A DNA stretch of 64,000 nt from Legionella oakridgensis ATCC 33761 = DSM 21215 (GTDB lineage: Bacteria > Pseudomonadota > Gammaproteobacteria > Legionellales > Legionellaceae): the NCBI RefSeq assembly GCF_000512355.1, contig NZ_CP004006.1, forward strand, positions 2,500,501 to 2,564,500. The letters run 5' to 3'. The translations under genes and the position numbers were made by a program. Under the pieces are notes generated by a model. It saw only the letters and a list, made by a program, of their open reading frames with translations, was not told the origin of the DNA and did no database searches. Shown piece by piece: positions 11,431-21,363 of this stretch. Every line of letters begins with the position of its first letter. Position 1 is the first letter of the stretch.

Positions 11431-12798
11431 TCAAACAACGGCCTTATCATTTAATAACCGATGTTCAATACCGCTAATTTCATCACTTAATTGCTGCGCC
11501 TGCCTTTGAACCACTTGTGCATCTGCCCCTTCAACCATAACACGTAACATGGGTTCTGTACCGGAAGGTCTTAATAACACCCGCCCCTCCCCTTTTAATT
11601 CATCACTAAGCGTCTTTACCGCTTCTTTCACTTGTGAGTTATTAACAAGCTTGGCAGCATTTTTGGTCTGTAAGTTAATTAAAGTTTGGGGTAATAACTG
11701 AATCCCTTCACTTAATTGTTGTAGCGATTTTTCCTGTTTGATCATCACATTTAATACTTGTAAGGCAGCAACAATACCATCTCCTGTGGTTGTTTTATCA
11801 AGACAAACCACATGCCCGGAAGACTCTCCGCCAATTTTCCAATCCCTTTCTTTAAGCGTTTCGAGCACATACCGGTCTCCAACCTGCGCACGCAAGAAAG
11901 GAATACTCATTTGGCCCATGGCTTTCTCTAGACCATAATTACTCATTAAGGTTCCAACCACTCCGCCTTGTAACAATCCTTTCTGCTTTCTGTCTTTAGC
12001 GATAATATAAATAATTTGGTCACCATTGATTAAATGACCAGCAGCATCCACCAGGATGACACGATCACCATCGCCGTCCAATGCAATACCAACATCGGCG
12101 CCAACTTCAATGACTTTTTGTTGCAAAAGCTCAGGAGATGTTGAACCACAAGCCTGATTAATATTAAATCCGTCTGGTTTATCACCAATGGCAACCACTT
12201 CAGCACCTAATTCACTAAATACATTCGGAGCTATGTGATAAGTAGCACCATGAGCACAATCAACCACAATTTTTAACCCTGAAAGACGAGTCAACGAGGG
12301 AATCGTGGATTTGCAAAATTCAATATAACGTCCTGGAGCATCATCGACACGAGCAGCCTTACCTAAACTGGCGGATGAAACGATCTGCAGATTTTTTTCA
12401 ATCTCAGCTTCAATAGCCAGTTCGATATGGTCCGGCAACTTGCTGCCATCCGCTGAAAAAAATTTAATACCATTATCTTCGAATAAATTGTGCGACGCAC
12501 TGATTACAATACCTGCATTAGCACGCAATGTCTGGGTAAGGTAAGCAACAGCGGGGGTGGGCATAGGACCCAATAATCTGACATCCACTCCAGCAGCCGA
12601 TAAGCCAGCCTCCAGAGCAGACTCCAACATATAACCAGAAACTCTCGTGTCTTTGCCAATAATAACTTTTTTACGCTGACCATTAGCAAGCACACGCCCA
12701 ACAGCCCATCCAAGTTTTAATATAAATTCTGGATTAATATTGACTGATCCAACTTTTCCCCGAATTCCATCTGTTCCAAAATATTTGCGTTGACTCAT
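11431..12798 (-). CDS. glmM: phosphoglucosamine mutase
   Basis: GlmM converts glucosamine-6-phosphate to glucosamine-1-phosphate for UDP-GlcNAc synthesis, and so works downstream of the GlmS enzyme also encoded in this window. The 455-aa protein has the phosphoserine loop [16 protein letters not shown] at about residue 100, the Mg-binding DGDGDR near residue 242, the sugar-binding GGESSGH, and the phosphate-binding [14 protein letters not shown] near the C-terminus. It lies between folP and tpiA. Confidence 0.97.
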   Translation of the reverse strand: MSQRKYFGTDGIRGKVGSVNINPEFILKLGWAVGRVLANGQRKKVIIGKDTRVSGYMLESALEAGLSAAGVDVRLLGPMPTPAVAYLTQTLRANAGIVISASHNLFEDNGIKFFSADGSKLPDHIELAIEAEIEKNLQIVSSASLGKAARVDDAPGRYIEFCKSTIPSLTRLSGLKIVVDCAHGATYHIAPNVFSELGAEVVAIGDKPDGFNINQACGSTSPELLQQKVIEVGADVGIALDGDGDRVILVDAAGHLINGDQIIYIIAKDRKQKGLLQGGVVGTLMSNYGLEKAMGQMSIPFLRAQVGDRYVLETLKERDWKIGGESSGHVVCLDKTTTGDGIVAALQVLNVMIKQEKSLQQLSEGIQLLPQTLINLQTKNAAKLVNNSQVKEAVKTLSDELKGEGRVLLRPSGTEPMLRVMVEGADAQVVQRQAQQLSDEISGIEHRLLNDKAVV

Positions 12799-12873
12799 CC
12801 TTTATAACCTCTTTTCGTATGCGTGGCGTATGTTTACACAGCCAAAAAATTATTTTTTGCTAGCAGAATGCCA

Positions 12874-13743
12874 TTATTCACGAGCTTTTTGTATTGTATC
12901 AAGCATTTCCAATGCTTGCCTGGTCTCTTCCACATCATGAGTTCTGATTATAGAAATTCCTTGCAAAGCTGCAACTATTGCAATGGCAATCCCTCCTATC
13001 AAGCGCTCAGCAATTGGTTTATTTAAAACAGCGCCGATTGTACTTTTTCTTGAAACTCCCAACAATAATGGCTGTTGGTGTTTGCGAAAAGCAGACAATT
13101 GTTTGATCAAATACATATTATGCTGCACTGATTTGCCAAAACCAAACCCTGGATCCAATAAGATATGCTCACGCGCCATACCGGCCTGAAGACAAGCATC
13201 AATACGTTGTTGAAAAAATTCATTGATTTCTGCAAGGATAGGCTGATGATAGACGGGAGCATGTTGCATGGATTTTGGTGTCCCATGCATATGCATCAAA
13301 CAAACAGGAACTTTAAGACGGACAGCTGTTGTCAATGCATTGATGCCTCTTAGCGCCGTAATATCATTGATGAGCGATGCCCCTGTTAAAACAGCCTCCC
13401 TCATCACGGTTGCCTTGCAGGTATCAATAGAAATGCACACATCACTTTCAGCGCGTATTCGCTCAATCACCGGAATAACACGGGCTAGTTCTTCATCCTC
13501 GGAAATAGCCTCTGCCCCAGGCCTTGAAGACTCTCCTCCAATGTCAATGATATCTGCACCTTGTTCTATCATAGTCATCGCGTGCCGAAAGGCCTGGTTT
13601 GTACCTATAAATTGGCCACCGTCAGAAAAAGAGTCCGGAGTAACATTCAAGATAGCCATGATTAATGGCTTATGTAGATACGCAGGCGCGGCAGGAAGAT
13701 GAACCTGGCCTCGGCACCATTGTTCAAACTGTTGACTATTCAC
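12874..13743 (-). CDS. folP: dihydropteroate synthase
   Basis: The enzyme joins p-aminobenzoate to hydroxymethyl-dihydropterin in folate synthesis and is the target of sulfonamides. Conserved loops are visible: MAILNVTPDSFSDGG at about residue 29, GADIIDIGGESSRPGA near residue 61, and LLDPGFGFGKS near residue 182. The length of 289 aa is normal, and the order ftsH-folP-glmM is common in gammaproteobacteria. A terminator-like hairpin lies between ftsH and folP, so folP may also have its own promoter. Confidence 0.96.
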   Translation of the reverse strand: MNSQQFEQWCRGQVHLPAAPAYLHKPLIMAILNVTPDSFSDGGQFIGTNQAFRHAMTMIEQGADIIDIGGESSRPGAEAISEDEELARVIPVIERIRAESDVCISIDTCKATVMREAVLTGASLINDITALRGINALTTAVRLKVPVCLMHMHGTPKSMQHAPVYHQPILAEINEFFQQRIDACLQAGMAREHILLDPGFGFGKSVQHNMYLIKQLSAFRKHQQPLLLGVSRKSTIGAVLNKPIAERLIGGIAIAIVAALQGISIIRTHDVEETRQALEMLDTIQKARE

Positions 13744-13760
13744 AAAATTCTCGTTACTGG

Positions 13761-13813
13761 AAAAAAGGGATACTCACCTTTTAACTCATTTTTATGGAAA
13801 AAATGAGTATTCC
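13761..13813 (-). terminator. Rho-independent terminator after ftsH
   Basis: On the minus strand, GGGAATACTCA pairs with TGAGTATCCC (one bulged base) and is followed at once by six T. A smaller inner pairing, ACTCATTTTT with AAAAATGAGT, is an alternative fold. It starts 7 bp past the ftsH stop, so it probably ends or attenuates the ftsH transcript before folP. Confidence 0.7.
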
Positions 13814-13819
13814 CCTAAT

Positions 13820-15763
13820 CTAATTGTAATGTTCACTACTGGCAGGATCATCTTTTGAGTGTTGATCATCTGATTTTGAAGAATCATCCACCGACGCATC
13901 ACTAAGAGGCTCTTTATTTTTCTCTAACACCTTAAGCACTTCCCAATCATCGGGAGGAGATGGAGTTTTACCGGACATAATTTCATTAATTTGTTTGGCA
14001 TCAATCGTTTCATACTTAATTAAACCTTCTGCCATGATATGCAATTTTTCCATATTTGCAGTGAGTAATGATTTGGCTCGCTGATAATTGCGATCGATGA
14101 TGGTACGAACTTCCTCATCAATTTGTTGTGCCGTTCTATCTGAAATTTCTTTATTTTGACTAACTGTACGCCCCAAAAAAACTTCACCTTCTTCCTGGCC
14201 AAATGTGAGGGGGCCAAGACTTGACAATCCCCAACTAGTCACCATCTTACGCGCGATTTCTGTGGCGCGTGTAATATCATTTGAGGCACCCGTGGTCACA
14301 CTGTCTTCACCAAAAATTAACTCTTCGGCCACACGACCGCCAAAAAGACTGGCTAGCTGACTTTCCAAGCGTCGTTTGCTATGACTGTAGCGATCCATTT
14401 CCGGTAAAAACATGGTAACACCCAACGCACGGCCACGAGGAATGATAGTGACTTTATAAACAGGGTCATGTTCGGGAACAAGCAAACCCACAATGGCATG
14501 TCCAGCTTCATGGTATGCGGTGAGTTTTTTCTCATTCTCATCCATCACCATGGAACGCCGCTCAGCACCCATCATGATTTTGTCTTTTGCCTTATCCAAT
14601 TCAAGCATGCCAACTTTGCGTTTATTGGCACGAGCCGCAAATAAAGCAGCTTCATTCACGAGGTTAGCAAGATCGGCACCTGAAAAACCCGGGGTTCCTC
14701 TCGCTATTGGCATAATTTGCACATTACCTTCAATAGGCACTTTGCTTAAATGAACCTTTAAAATTTGCTCACGACCACGAATATCGGGCAACGGCACAAC
14801 AACTTGGCGATCAAAACGGCCCGGACGCAATAAGGCCGGATCAAGCACATCAGGACGGTTTGTCGCAGCAATGACGATAACGCCCTCATTACCCTCAAAG
14901 CCATCCATTTCTACTAATAACTGGTTTAATGTTTGTTCACGCTCATCATGACCACCACCAAGACCTGCGCCCCGATGGCGTCCCACAGCATCAATTTCAT
15001 CTATAAAAATAATGCATGGCGCCTGTTTTTTTGCCTGTTCAAACATATCACGAACACGTGAAGCACCAACACCAACAAACATTTCCACAAAATCTGAACC
15101 GGATATGGTAAAAAATGGAACTTTTGCCTCGCCAGCCACGGCTCTCGCAAGCAATGTTTTACCTGTTCCCGGAGATCCTACCAGCAATACGCCCCGAGGA
15201 ATACGACCGCCAAGTTTCTGAAATTTAGTGGGATCTCGCAGAAAATCGACCAATTCTTTAACTTCTTCTTTTGCTTCATCCACACCAGCCACGTCAGCAA
15301 AGGTGACTTTCACTTGGTCTTCGCCCAAAAGGCGTGCTCGTGAACGCCCAAATGACATGGCACCACGTCCACCCCCGCCTTGCATTTGCCGCATGAAAAA
15401 GACCCAGACGCCAATTAACAGCAACATTGGGAACCAATTAATGAATAAATGCAGCAAAAAGCTTTCTTGTTGTTTTTCCTGGCCACTAACTTCGACGTTA
15501 TTTTTTAGCAATTCTCCAAGTAGGGCATTATCTTGGACGGGCATATAAGTGACAAAACGATGATTATTTTTAGTCACCCCTTTAATCACTTTATTATCTT
15601 CTACCGTGACTGAATTAATCATGCCCTGATCAATTTCTTTTAGGAACTGGCTGTATGCAATTTTCTCGGTGGACGCATGGCGTGGTCCAAAATTACTGAA
15701 CACAGACACCAGCACAATAGCAATAATCAGCCACAAAAATAAATTTTTTACCATGTCGTTCAA
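13820..15763 (-). CDS. ftsH: ATP-dependent zinc metalloprotease FtsH
   Basis: FtsH is a membrane-anchored AAA+ protease that degrades misfolded membrane proteins and regulators. The 647-aa protein has two N-terminal transmembrane helices (about residues 5-22 and 105-124), Walker A GSPGTGKT near residue 195, Walker [12 protein letters not shown], the pore loop [15 protein letters not shown], and the zinc-protease motif HEAGH near residue 420. The C-terminal tail is polar and Ser/Asp-rich. It lies downstream of rlmE, the usual order. Confidence 0.97.
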   Translation of the reverse strand: MNDMVKNLFLWLIIAIVLVSVFSNFGPRHASTEKIAYSQFLKEIDQGMINSVTVEDNKVIKGVTKNNHRFVTYMPVQDNALLGELLKNNVEVSGQEKQQESFLLHLFINWFPMLLLIGVWVFFMRQMQGGGGRGAMSFGRSRARLLGEDQVKVTFADVAGVDEAKEEVKELVDFLRDPTKFQKLGGRIPRGVLLVGSPGTGKTLLARAVAGEAKVPFFTISGSDFVEMFVGVGASRVRDMFEQAKKQAPCIIFIDEIDAVGRHRGAGLGGGHDEREQTLNQLLVEMDGFEGNEGVIVIAATNRPDVLDPALLRPGRFDRQVVVPLPDIRGREQILKVHLSKVPIEGNVQIMPIARGTPGFSGADLANLVNEAALFAARANKRKVGMLELDKAKDKIMMGAERRSMVMDENEKKLTAYHEAGHAIVGLLVPEHDPVYKVTIIPRGRALGVTMFLPEMDRYSHSKRRLESQLASLFGGRVAEELIFGEDSVTTGASNDITRATEIARKMVTSWGLSSLGPLTFGQEEGEVFLGRTVSQNKEISDRTAQQIDEEVRTIIDRNYQRAKSLLTANMEKLHIMAEGLIKYETIDAKQINEIMSGKTPSPPDDWEVLKVLEKNKEPLSDASVDDSSKSDDQHSKDDPASSEHYN

Positions 15764-15812
15764 AGCATTAACCTCTTTTATGACGTATTTCTACGACTTA
15801 AGAATAACGTTA

Positions 15813-16433
15813 CTATAAATTATAGTCCTTAGCTAGCAAATAGGTTTCACGTGAACGGGCTCTTGACGCCAATGGTTTACGAATAACCACCCGTTTAAAC
15901 TGCAATCGGACTTGCTTGACCAGCTCATCAAAACCAGACCCATGAAACATTTTCATCAATAATATCCCGCCGGGCTTAAGCATGCGACTGCTGAAATCAA
16001 AGGCAAGTTCGGCAAGATACATGGCTCGTGGAATATCTACAGCAACCATACCACTCATATTAGGCGCCATATCGGATAACACAACATCAACACCGTGTTC
16101 TGGAACGACGGCCATTAATTGCTGCAACACAGTTTCCTCACGAAAATCCCCAGAAATGAATGTTACGCCGGGTAGTTCTTCCATAGGTAATAAATCAAGT
16201 GCAATGATAGTGCCTCGTCCACCTAGCTTTTCAGCCACGTATTGAGTCCAACCGCCTGGAGCCGCGCCAAGATCAACAACCGTCATCTCCGGGTTGAACA
16301 AATGTTCCCGTTCATCAATCTCCTTAAGTTTGTATACCGCTCTGCTGCGATATCCTTCTGCCTGTGCTTGTTTTACATAAACATCATCAAAGTGTTCCTG
16401 TAACCACCTTTTACTACTTTTGGAACGGGGCAT
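15813..16433 (-). CDS. rlmE: 23S rRNA 2'-O-ribose methyltransferase RlmE
   Basis: RlmE (RrmJ/FtsJ) methylates U2552 of 23S rRNA using S-adenosylmethionine. The 206-aa protein shows an RNA-binding N-terminus (SRAVYKLKEIDE), the SAM motif VDLGAAPGGWTQYV near residue 52, the catalytic aspartate in SDMAPNMSG, the catalytic lysine in LLMKMFHGSG, and the final SRARSRETYLLAKDY. It is divergent from yhbY, a common arrangement. Confidence 0.96.
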   Translation of the reverse strand: MPRSKSSKRWLQEHFDDVYVKQAQAEGYRSRAVYKLKEIDEREHLFNPEMTVVDLGAAPGGWTQYVAEKLGGRGTIIALDLLPMEELPGVTFISGDFREETVLQQLMAVVPEHGVDVVLSDMAPNMSGMVAVDIPRAMYLAELAFDFSSRMLKPGGILLMKMFHGSGFDELVKQVRLQFKRVVIRKPLASRARSRETYLLAKDYNL

Positions 16434-16598
16434 GTCATCTGTAATCTAATGAGTTAACCTATATGATACTGAAAAATGCTATCTTTTCCCAGCAAAACGT
16501 GCAATAATTTACCATTTTTATTACTTCAGCTGAAAATCAGACTGCATCTTCTGATTCTCTTGTTCCGAAATAACGCTTATTATTGTTGGACTACTATT

Positions 16599-16868
16599 GT
16601 GGATACCTCGTTAAAACAATCATTAAAAGCCAAAGCGCATCATTTAAAACCCGTCGTTTTAATGGGTGCTAAAGGACTGACTTTACCAGTCATCGAAGAA
16701 ACAAATGTGGCATTACTTGCTCATGAATTAATTAAAGTCAAGATTAATGGAATTGAAAAAAGTGAGCGTCAGATAATTGCCATAGAATTATGCAAGCAAT
16801 TGCACGCTGAACTCATACAATTAATCGGTAATACAGCCATCATCTATCGAGAAAACGTCACCGATTAA
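16599..16868 (+). CDS. yhbY: YhbY family RNA-binding (CRM domain) protein
   Basis: YhbY is a small CRM-domain protein that associates with the pre-50S ribosomal subunit. The core is LKAKAHHLKPVVLMGAKGLT followed by HELIKVKI, and the length is 89 aa. The frame is open back to an ATG at 16476, but the 41 extra residues are hydrophobic and match nothing in the family. I therefore place the start at the GTG at 16599 (VDTSLKQ), though the ribosome site there is weak. It is divergent from rlmE. Confidence 0.88.
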   Translation: MDTSLKQSLKAKAHHLKPVVLMGAKGLTLPVIEETNVALLAHELIKVKINGIEKSERQIIAIELCKQLHAELIQLIGNTAIIYRENVTD

Positions 16869-16942
16869 TCCATTAGGTTAACGTGTTTTTTTGTGCTTTT
16901 TTGTTAAAATTGCCTGTTGTTTTTATTGTTGAATGATAAAAC

Positions 16943-18385
16943 ATGATTGTACTTAGTCGCGATGAGTCCGATAATTTAAAAGCTATTATTTTAAATTACC
17001 TGCAGGGGGAACCTCTTCGCGTCGTTCGTGTGCGTCTTGAAACGGAATGCGAAGAACTAAAAACCGGATGCAAAACATTATATAAGGCCATTGAATTAAA
17101 ATCAAAAGATGATCCCTTCGTTCTTGCTATTTTAAACAGCCTGAACATAAAAAAAGCAACGCCTGGCAGCAAAGCGGGTGAATATGAAAAAGTCTTACAA
17201 AAGTCAGAAAACCTGTATGAATTACTAAGTAATCTTTATCATGATGGCTATCATCATGTCGGCTATTTGCTAAGATTGATAGAAAACACCACTCCCAAAC
17301 GTAATTGGGCCCTTATTTTTACCATAGGTGCCTTTTTGAGTGCCGGTATTGGTGTTTTCTTTTATTTCAATAAAAAATATTTTGATGCCTTCACCAATTG
17401 GTTAAGCCGCTCGTTTCCTTTTGTCATTGACTGGTGTGGGAAAACATTCTCTTTATTAAAAAATATTCCCTTGCTTGGTATGGTTTATAATGGGCTTGGC
17501 TTGCTCTTTAGTTGGTATAATACGTTTTCCAATGGAACAACAACCGCCTCTCATAAATTAAATTCTTTATTCTTCAAGACATTAACCGCCAGCTTAAATA
17601 TAACTGCCTATTTTCTTTCTTATACAGCTGGCGGTGCCATGATGCTGCCTGCCGCAGTCCTGTTTGTTTTAAGCTCCAGCATTGATGTATTTAAGAGCGT
17701 GTATGACTTTTTCAAAACTCGACACGCATTAAAAACACTTAAAACTCCAGACGAATATGAACGGAGCTGGGAACAGCTGGCAGAATATGAACGTGCTAAA
17801 AATCTACACAAACGCTCGATGAAATCCGTATGGATTAAGTTTACAGCAGCCGTATTAACCACCATTGCCATTGGCATATGGTCTTTTTTTCCGCCCAATC
17901 TTATTATCATGATAGGTTGTATCGCTTTTATTTCTTTAATTTCGCTGGCTAAAAAATCCGTATTAGACGCAATTTACGAGCAACAAGCCCAGCAATTGCA
18001 AAAAAAGCTCCAACATATTGAAACAACTTATCATGTAGAACTTGACCCTGCGAATCAAAGTAGTTTCGTCAAGTTAAAACAAAAAAGGCAGCATCTAGAT
18101 CAACATGAGGTAGAACTAGCAAGACGTGAAGCAGCGTTAGCCAAGAAAGAAAAAGAAATAGCCATACGCCAACAAGCTATCCTGGACTCTGACGAAAGCA
18201 GCCCTGTAAAAATGTTGCGCAGCTTAAAGCCGCAGTCCCAGCAAGAAGAATATCCGTCACGCTTTTTGGTAGAACATACATCGGATTTCACTGTTCCTTT
18301 GGCAAAACGCTTACGTAAAACACGTTCTTATGATGATTTATATAGGCTAAAGGAAGAAGAACGAACATCGCTTACACTAGGTTAA
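16943..18385 (+). CDS. multi-pass membrane/coiled-coil protein, candidate secreted effector
   Basis: I do not recognise this 480-aa protein. A soluble helical N-terminus (residues 1-115) is followed by hydrophobic segments at about 120-140, 158-195, 215-250 and 298-335. A charged coiled coil comes next (about 340-410, with runs such as LARREAALAKKEKEIAIRQQ), then a tail with KTRSYDDLYRLKEEERTSL. This layout, with the glutamate cluster close to the C-terminus, resembles Legionella Dot/Icm substrates, and two further genes here (21.3 and 24.2 kb) share it. No catalytic motif is visible. Effector status is inference from architecture and tail composition only. Confidence 0.75.
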   Translation: MIVLSRDESDNLKAIILNYLQGEPLRVVRVRLETECEELKTGCKTLYKAIELKSKDDPFVLAILNSLNIKKATPGSKAGEYEKVLQKSENLYELLSNLYHDGYHHVGYLLRLIENTTPKRNWALIFTIGAFLSAGIGVFFYFNKKYFDAFTNWLSRSFPFVIDWCGKTFSLLKNIPLLGMVYNGLGLLFSWYNTFSNGTTTASHKLNSLFFKTLTASLNITAYFLSYTAGGAMMLPAAVLFVLSSSIDVFKSVYDFFKTRHALKTLKTPDEYERSWEQLAEYERAKNLHKRSMKSVWIKFTAAVLTTIAIGIWSFFPPNLIIMIGCIAFISLISLAKKSVLDAIYEQQAQQLQKKLQHIETTYHVELDPANQSSFVKLKQKRQHLDQHEVELARREAALAKKEKEIAIRQQAILDSDESSPVKMLRSLKPQSQQEEYPSRFLVEHTSDFTVPLAKRLRKTRSYDDLYRLKEEERTSLTLG

Positions 18386-18410
18386 GCTCTTTTTTAACGG
18401 AATTAATATT

Positions 18411-19004
18411 ATGCCCGCTATACTGGTTGAAATGGATGAATGCTGCTTCCAACTTATTAAAGATGGTGATGAAACCCTAAAAACTTCAGGCGTTTCAACG
18501 TGCTTATGTTTGATGTTCTATGGACAAGATCAAACCGCTCCTTTCATTGGGATGCATCATTGGCCAGGATTCTCTTCCGATTTTGATGGCAGTGAAGACT
18601 CGGCCATGGATGATATTTTCGAATTGATAGCCGATATTGAACAAAATGCCAGAAAACAGCTGGGTAATAAACCTGATAGGACGCTGACCCTTAATAAGCT
18701 CATCATCGTAGGAGGAGAAAGACGTCAAGTGGATGACACCGGAAAATTATTAATTTCAGGGACAGAACAGGAAGTTCGGGCATTAATTGAGTTTGTCAAA
18801 CCAGCGTGTGAAGAGTATTTTATGCTGTCCAGCACTTTTACTTGTTCCATTCATCCTTTTAAAACAACAGGCAGTCAATTTATAGATATTATGATGGATA
18901 AAGACAACGTTGCTTGGAAAATCATCACGGATGACGATGAGCAAGAGAGGAAACTTGCCCAGGAAAAAGCAAGTTGCTCTTCTCCTCCCAAACTCAGGTT
19001 TTAA
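18411..19004 (+). CDS. hypothetical protein, possible CheD-like deamidase fold
   Basis: This 197-aa cytosolic-looking protein begins 25 bp after the preceding membrane/coiled-coil gene and may be cotranscribed with it. Residues 26-52 read GVSTCLCLMFYG, then a short gap, then FIGMHHWPGF. The Ser/Thr-Cys strand followed about 18 residues later by Gly-Met-His resembles the active-site Cys and His of CheD-type glutamine deamidases. A later LIIVGGERR could match the CheD Gly-Gly loop. No chemotaxis genes are visible nearby. The fold assignment is tentative and the gene could equally be an unrelated lineage-specific protein. Confidence 0.7.
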   Translation: MPAILVEMDECCFQLIKDGDETLKTSGVSTCLCLMFYGQDQTAPFIGMHHWPGFSSDFDGSEDSAMDDIFELIADIEQNARKQLGNKPDRTLTLNKLIIVGGERRQVDDTGKLLISGTEQEVRALIEFVKPACEEYFMLSSTFTCSIHPFKTTGSQFIDIMMDKDNVAWKIITDDDEQERKLAQEKASCSSPPKLRF

Positions 19005-19208
19005 TTATTAATCAACGTGCTGCAGAAGCTCAAGCAGATTGAACGGTTTTATATAGATTGCAGATGATTATGCCAATGCGTGACAGCCGCCATACTATTG
19101 TATAAACTTAATTGCACCGCCTGGCCTGCTGCCGGAAAATCTGTTGGTAACTGTACTCCTCTACAAGACAGTCCAGAAGCGGGAGATTATAAATGATCGA
19201 TTAAGCCC

Positions 19209-19760
19209 ATGATTTTAAAACACCTACCTAATACACTGACCATTTCTCGGTTGCTGTTAATAATACCATTTTTGGTGTTTCTATATCAGCAAGAATACAG
19301 TTGTGCTTTTTATACGTTTTTTCTTGCCGGCGTCACCGATGGTCTGGATGGTTGGCTGGCCAGACATTTTCATTGGCAAAGCACCTTCGGCTCTTTTATT
19401 GATCCCTTGGCCGACAAATTATTGATAGCATCCAGCTTTATCTCATTAGCGCTCCTCGGACAATTGCCATGGTGGCTGGTTTTATTGGTCTTTTTGCGCG
19501 ATATAACCATTTCATTAGGGGTAATTGCCTGGTATTGGTTTATTCAGCGAAAACTTGATTTTGCCCCAACACGGATAAGTAAGCTTAATACCGTGCTGCA
19601 ATTAACGCTAGTTACCTTATGTTTGTTTGAACTTGCTTTTGTTAAATTCATTCCATACCTTATCGAAACACTCATTATATTCACAGCCTTAACGACTGCA
19701 GGAAGTTTTATTGATTATGTATGGACTTGGGGAAAAAAAGCGTGCTCAAGCAGTCCTTAG
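19209..19760 (+). CDS. pgsA: CDP-alcohol phosphatidyltransferase, PgsA-like
   Basis: This membrane enzyme of the CDP-alcohol phosphotransferase family is probably phosphatidylglycerophosphate synthase, which moves phosphatidyl groups from CDP-diacylglycerol to glycerol-3-phosphate. The 183-aa protein starts with NTLTISRLLLIIPFLVF. It carries the full family signature DGLDGWLAR, then eight residues, then GSFIDPLADK (about residues 43-70). Several hydrophobic helices follow. It lies 5 bp upstream of hda. I cannot distinguish the main PgsA from a paralogue in this window. Confidence 0.85.
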   Translation: MILKHLPNTLTISRLLLIIPFLVFLYQQEYSCAFYTFFLAGVTDGLDGWLARHFHWQSTFGSFIDPLADKLLIASSFISLALLGQLPWWLVLLVFLRDITISLGVIAWYWFIQRKLDFAPTRISKLNTVLQLTLVTLCLFELAFVKFIPYLIETLIIFTALTTAGSFIDYVWTWGKKACSSSP

Positions 19761-19765
19761 GTCCA

Positions 19766-20458
19766 ATGAATCAACAATTAGCATTAGCCATTCAGCTCAA
19801 CGATGAAGCGACTCTTGCAGACTTCTGCTGGAACAATAATGTCATGCTGCATCAACAGCTGCAAAACATTCTTAATGGTTGCGGCGAACGCATGCTTTAC
19901 CTCTGGGGCAATTCAGGAAGCGGGAAATCTCATCTTTTGCAAGCCTGCTGTCAGGCCGTAAATTCTTCTGATTCAGCGATTTATCTTCCGTTGCATAGTT
20001 TGCAACAATGGGGGCCTCAGGTCATCGATGGAATTGGAGGACAAACCCTAATTGGCATTGATGACATTGATGCTATTGCAGCCGATAAGGCTTGGGAAGA
20101 AGCGGTGTTTCATCTTTACAATCGAGCTAGAGATAATGATGAGACAATCTTGATTATGACTGGTAAAACCTCTCCAGCAAAACTTCCATTGCATCTTGCC
20201 GACCTTCGTTCACGCCTAGGATGGGGATTAGTCATTCAACTTAATGAATTAAATGATGAAGATAAAATCAAAACATTAAGAATACGTGCTAATAAACGTG
20301 GCTTTGATTTGCCGAGCAGTGTTGGTCGATTTTTACTAAATCGCTGTGCGCGTAATATGCATGATTTACTCATTTTGCTCAACCGCCTGGATGAAGCTTC
20401 GCTCATTGCCCAACGTAAAATTACCATTCCTTTTGTCAAAAATATTTTAGGCATTTGA
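19766..20458 (+). CDS. hda: DnaA regulatory inactivator Hda
   Basis: Hda is a DnaA-like AAA+ protein that works with the sliding clamp to promote ATP hydrolysis by DnaA. The 230-aa protein has a clamp-binding-like N-terminus (MNQQLALAIQLND), Walker A LWGNSGSGKSHLLQA near residue 43, Walker B TLIGIDDIDAI near residue 90, and a C-terminal helical lid. The frame is open from 19721 inside pgsA. The ATG at 19766 with AGG just upstream is the natural start. It lacks the DNA-binding domain of DnaA, as expected. Confidence 0.95.
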   Translation: MNQQLALAIQLNDEATLADFCWNNNVMLHQQLQNILNGCGERMLYLWGNSGSGKSHLLQACCQAVNSSDSAIYLPLHSLQQWGPQVIDGIGGQTLIGIDDIDAIAADKAWEEAVFHLYNRARDNDETILIMTGKTSPAKLPLHLADLRSRLGWGLVIQLNELNDEDKIKTLRIRANKRGFDLPSSVGRFLLNRCARNMHDLLILLNRLDEASLIAQRKITIPFVKNILGI

Positions 20459-20587
20459 CATTTTTCCCAGCTCATCTATACATTACAAGTAATTATCTCT
20501 ACGGCATGGTTTTTAACGTTTCGTCAGAGCAAATGGCAAGGAGGCTACCCTTAAGGGCTATTTATCAACATTCTCAGGGAGGAAAAA

Positions 20588-21363
20588 GTGGGTTACCTAT
20601 CTTCTATTCAGGCAAAAACCATTCCTATTGACGGCAACAGCAATATTATTCCCAAGTCACTCATTCATGCATTAGTAGAGTTTACAAAACAACATTATGA
20701 TTTTGAACAGAATTCCTTCATCGAACAGATACTACAACCTCAACAAATCGGCCAACTAATTCTTTTTATAACAAGGCAAAGGAAATTGCCGGCTATACTC
20801 GGGTACATCAAGTTCATATACAAAATGGCGAGAACACAGTGCTCATCTGCTCCGCTTACTCATGCAATAATCCAATTTATAATCTTAATTTTGCCTCTGC
20901 ACGATTGTGCTTAACGGAAATAATGAAATATAAATTAGTTCATCCAGAAAAAGAACTCGTGTGTATTCCCTGCATTACATCTCCCGAGAAATATTTATTT
21001 TTATCCAGACTTCATCGCAATATTTCTCCAAAGCCTCAAGTTTTAGTACCTGAAACCACGTTAAAACTCATTCATGAATTAAAACGATGTTATCATTGGT
21101 CTTCTTGTGCGGAACATCCTATGCTCATTAGTGGACTACCTCGCGCAAAACATCCATCGATAACAAGATTGGATGAAAATCCTTTAATAGAATACTATTT
21201 ATCCTTAAATCCTGATTATTCAGCAGGAAAAGGGTTATTGGTTTATATGCCATTCAATATAGGCAGTATAAGCGACAGCCTTAAACATTTGATAACCCGA
21301 CAGGGGTTGGATCTTGGGCAGCAGTTAATGAACTTAAATCACCTTCCGAACGTGAGTGCTTAA
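20588..21363 (+). CDS. unknown protein, broken by a one-base frameshift
   Basis: I do not recognise the product. A GTG start at 20588 follows a strong GGAGG. The first frame (to 20914) and the second (to 21363) can be joined by adding one T to the five-T run at 20763-20767. That gives a 258-aa protein reading LILFYNKAKEIAGYTRVHQ across the repair. The rest has no membrane segment or catalytic motif I can name; it includes LICSAYSCNNPIYNLNFASA. The last 83 bp overlap the end of the convergent gene on the other strand, which is unusually long. It follows hda by about 130 bp. Confidence 0.65.

Noticed and set aside
13268-13702. 144-aa plus-strand open frame inside folP
   Set aside because: It is antisense to conserved folP motifs, and the product resembles nothing.
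19080-19196. Short open stretch (VTAAILLYKLNCTAWPAA...) before pgsA
   Set aside because: 39 codons with no ribosome site and no recognisable family. It could be a gene remnant but cannot be supported.
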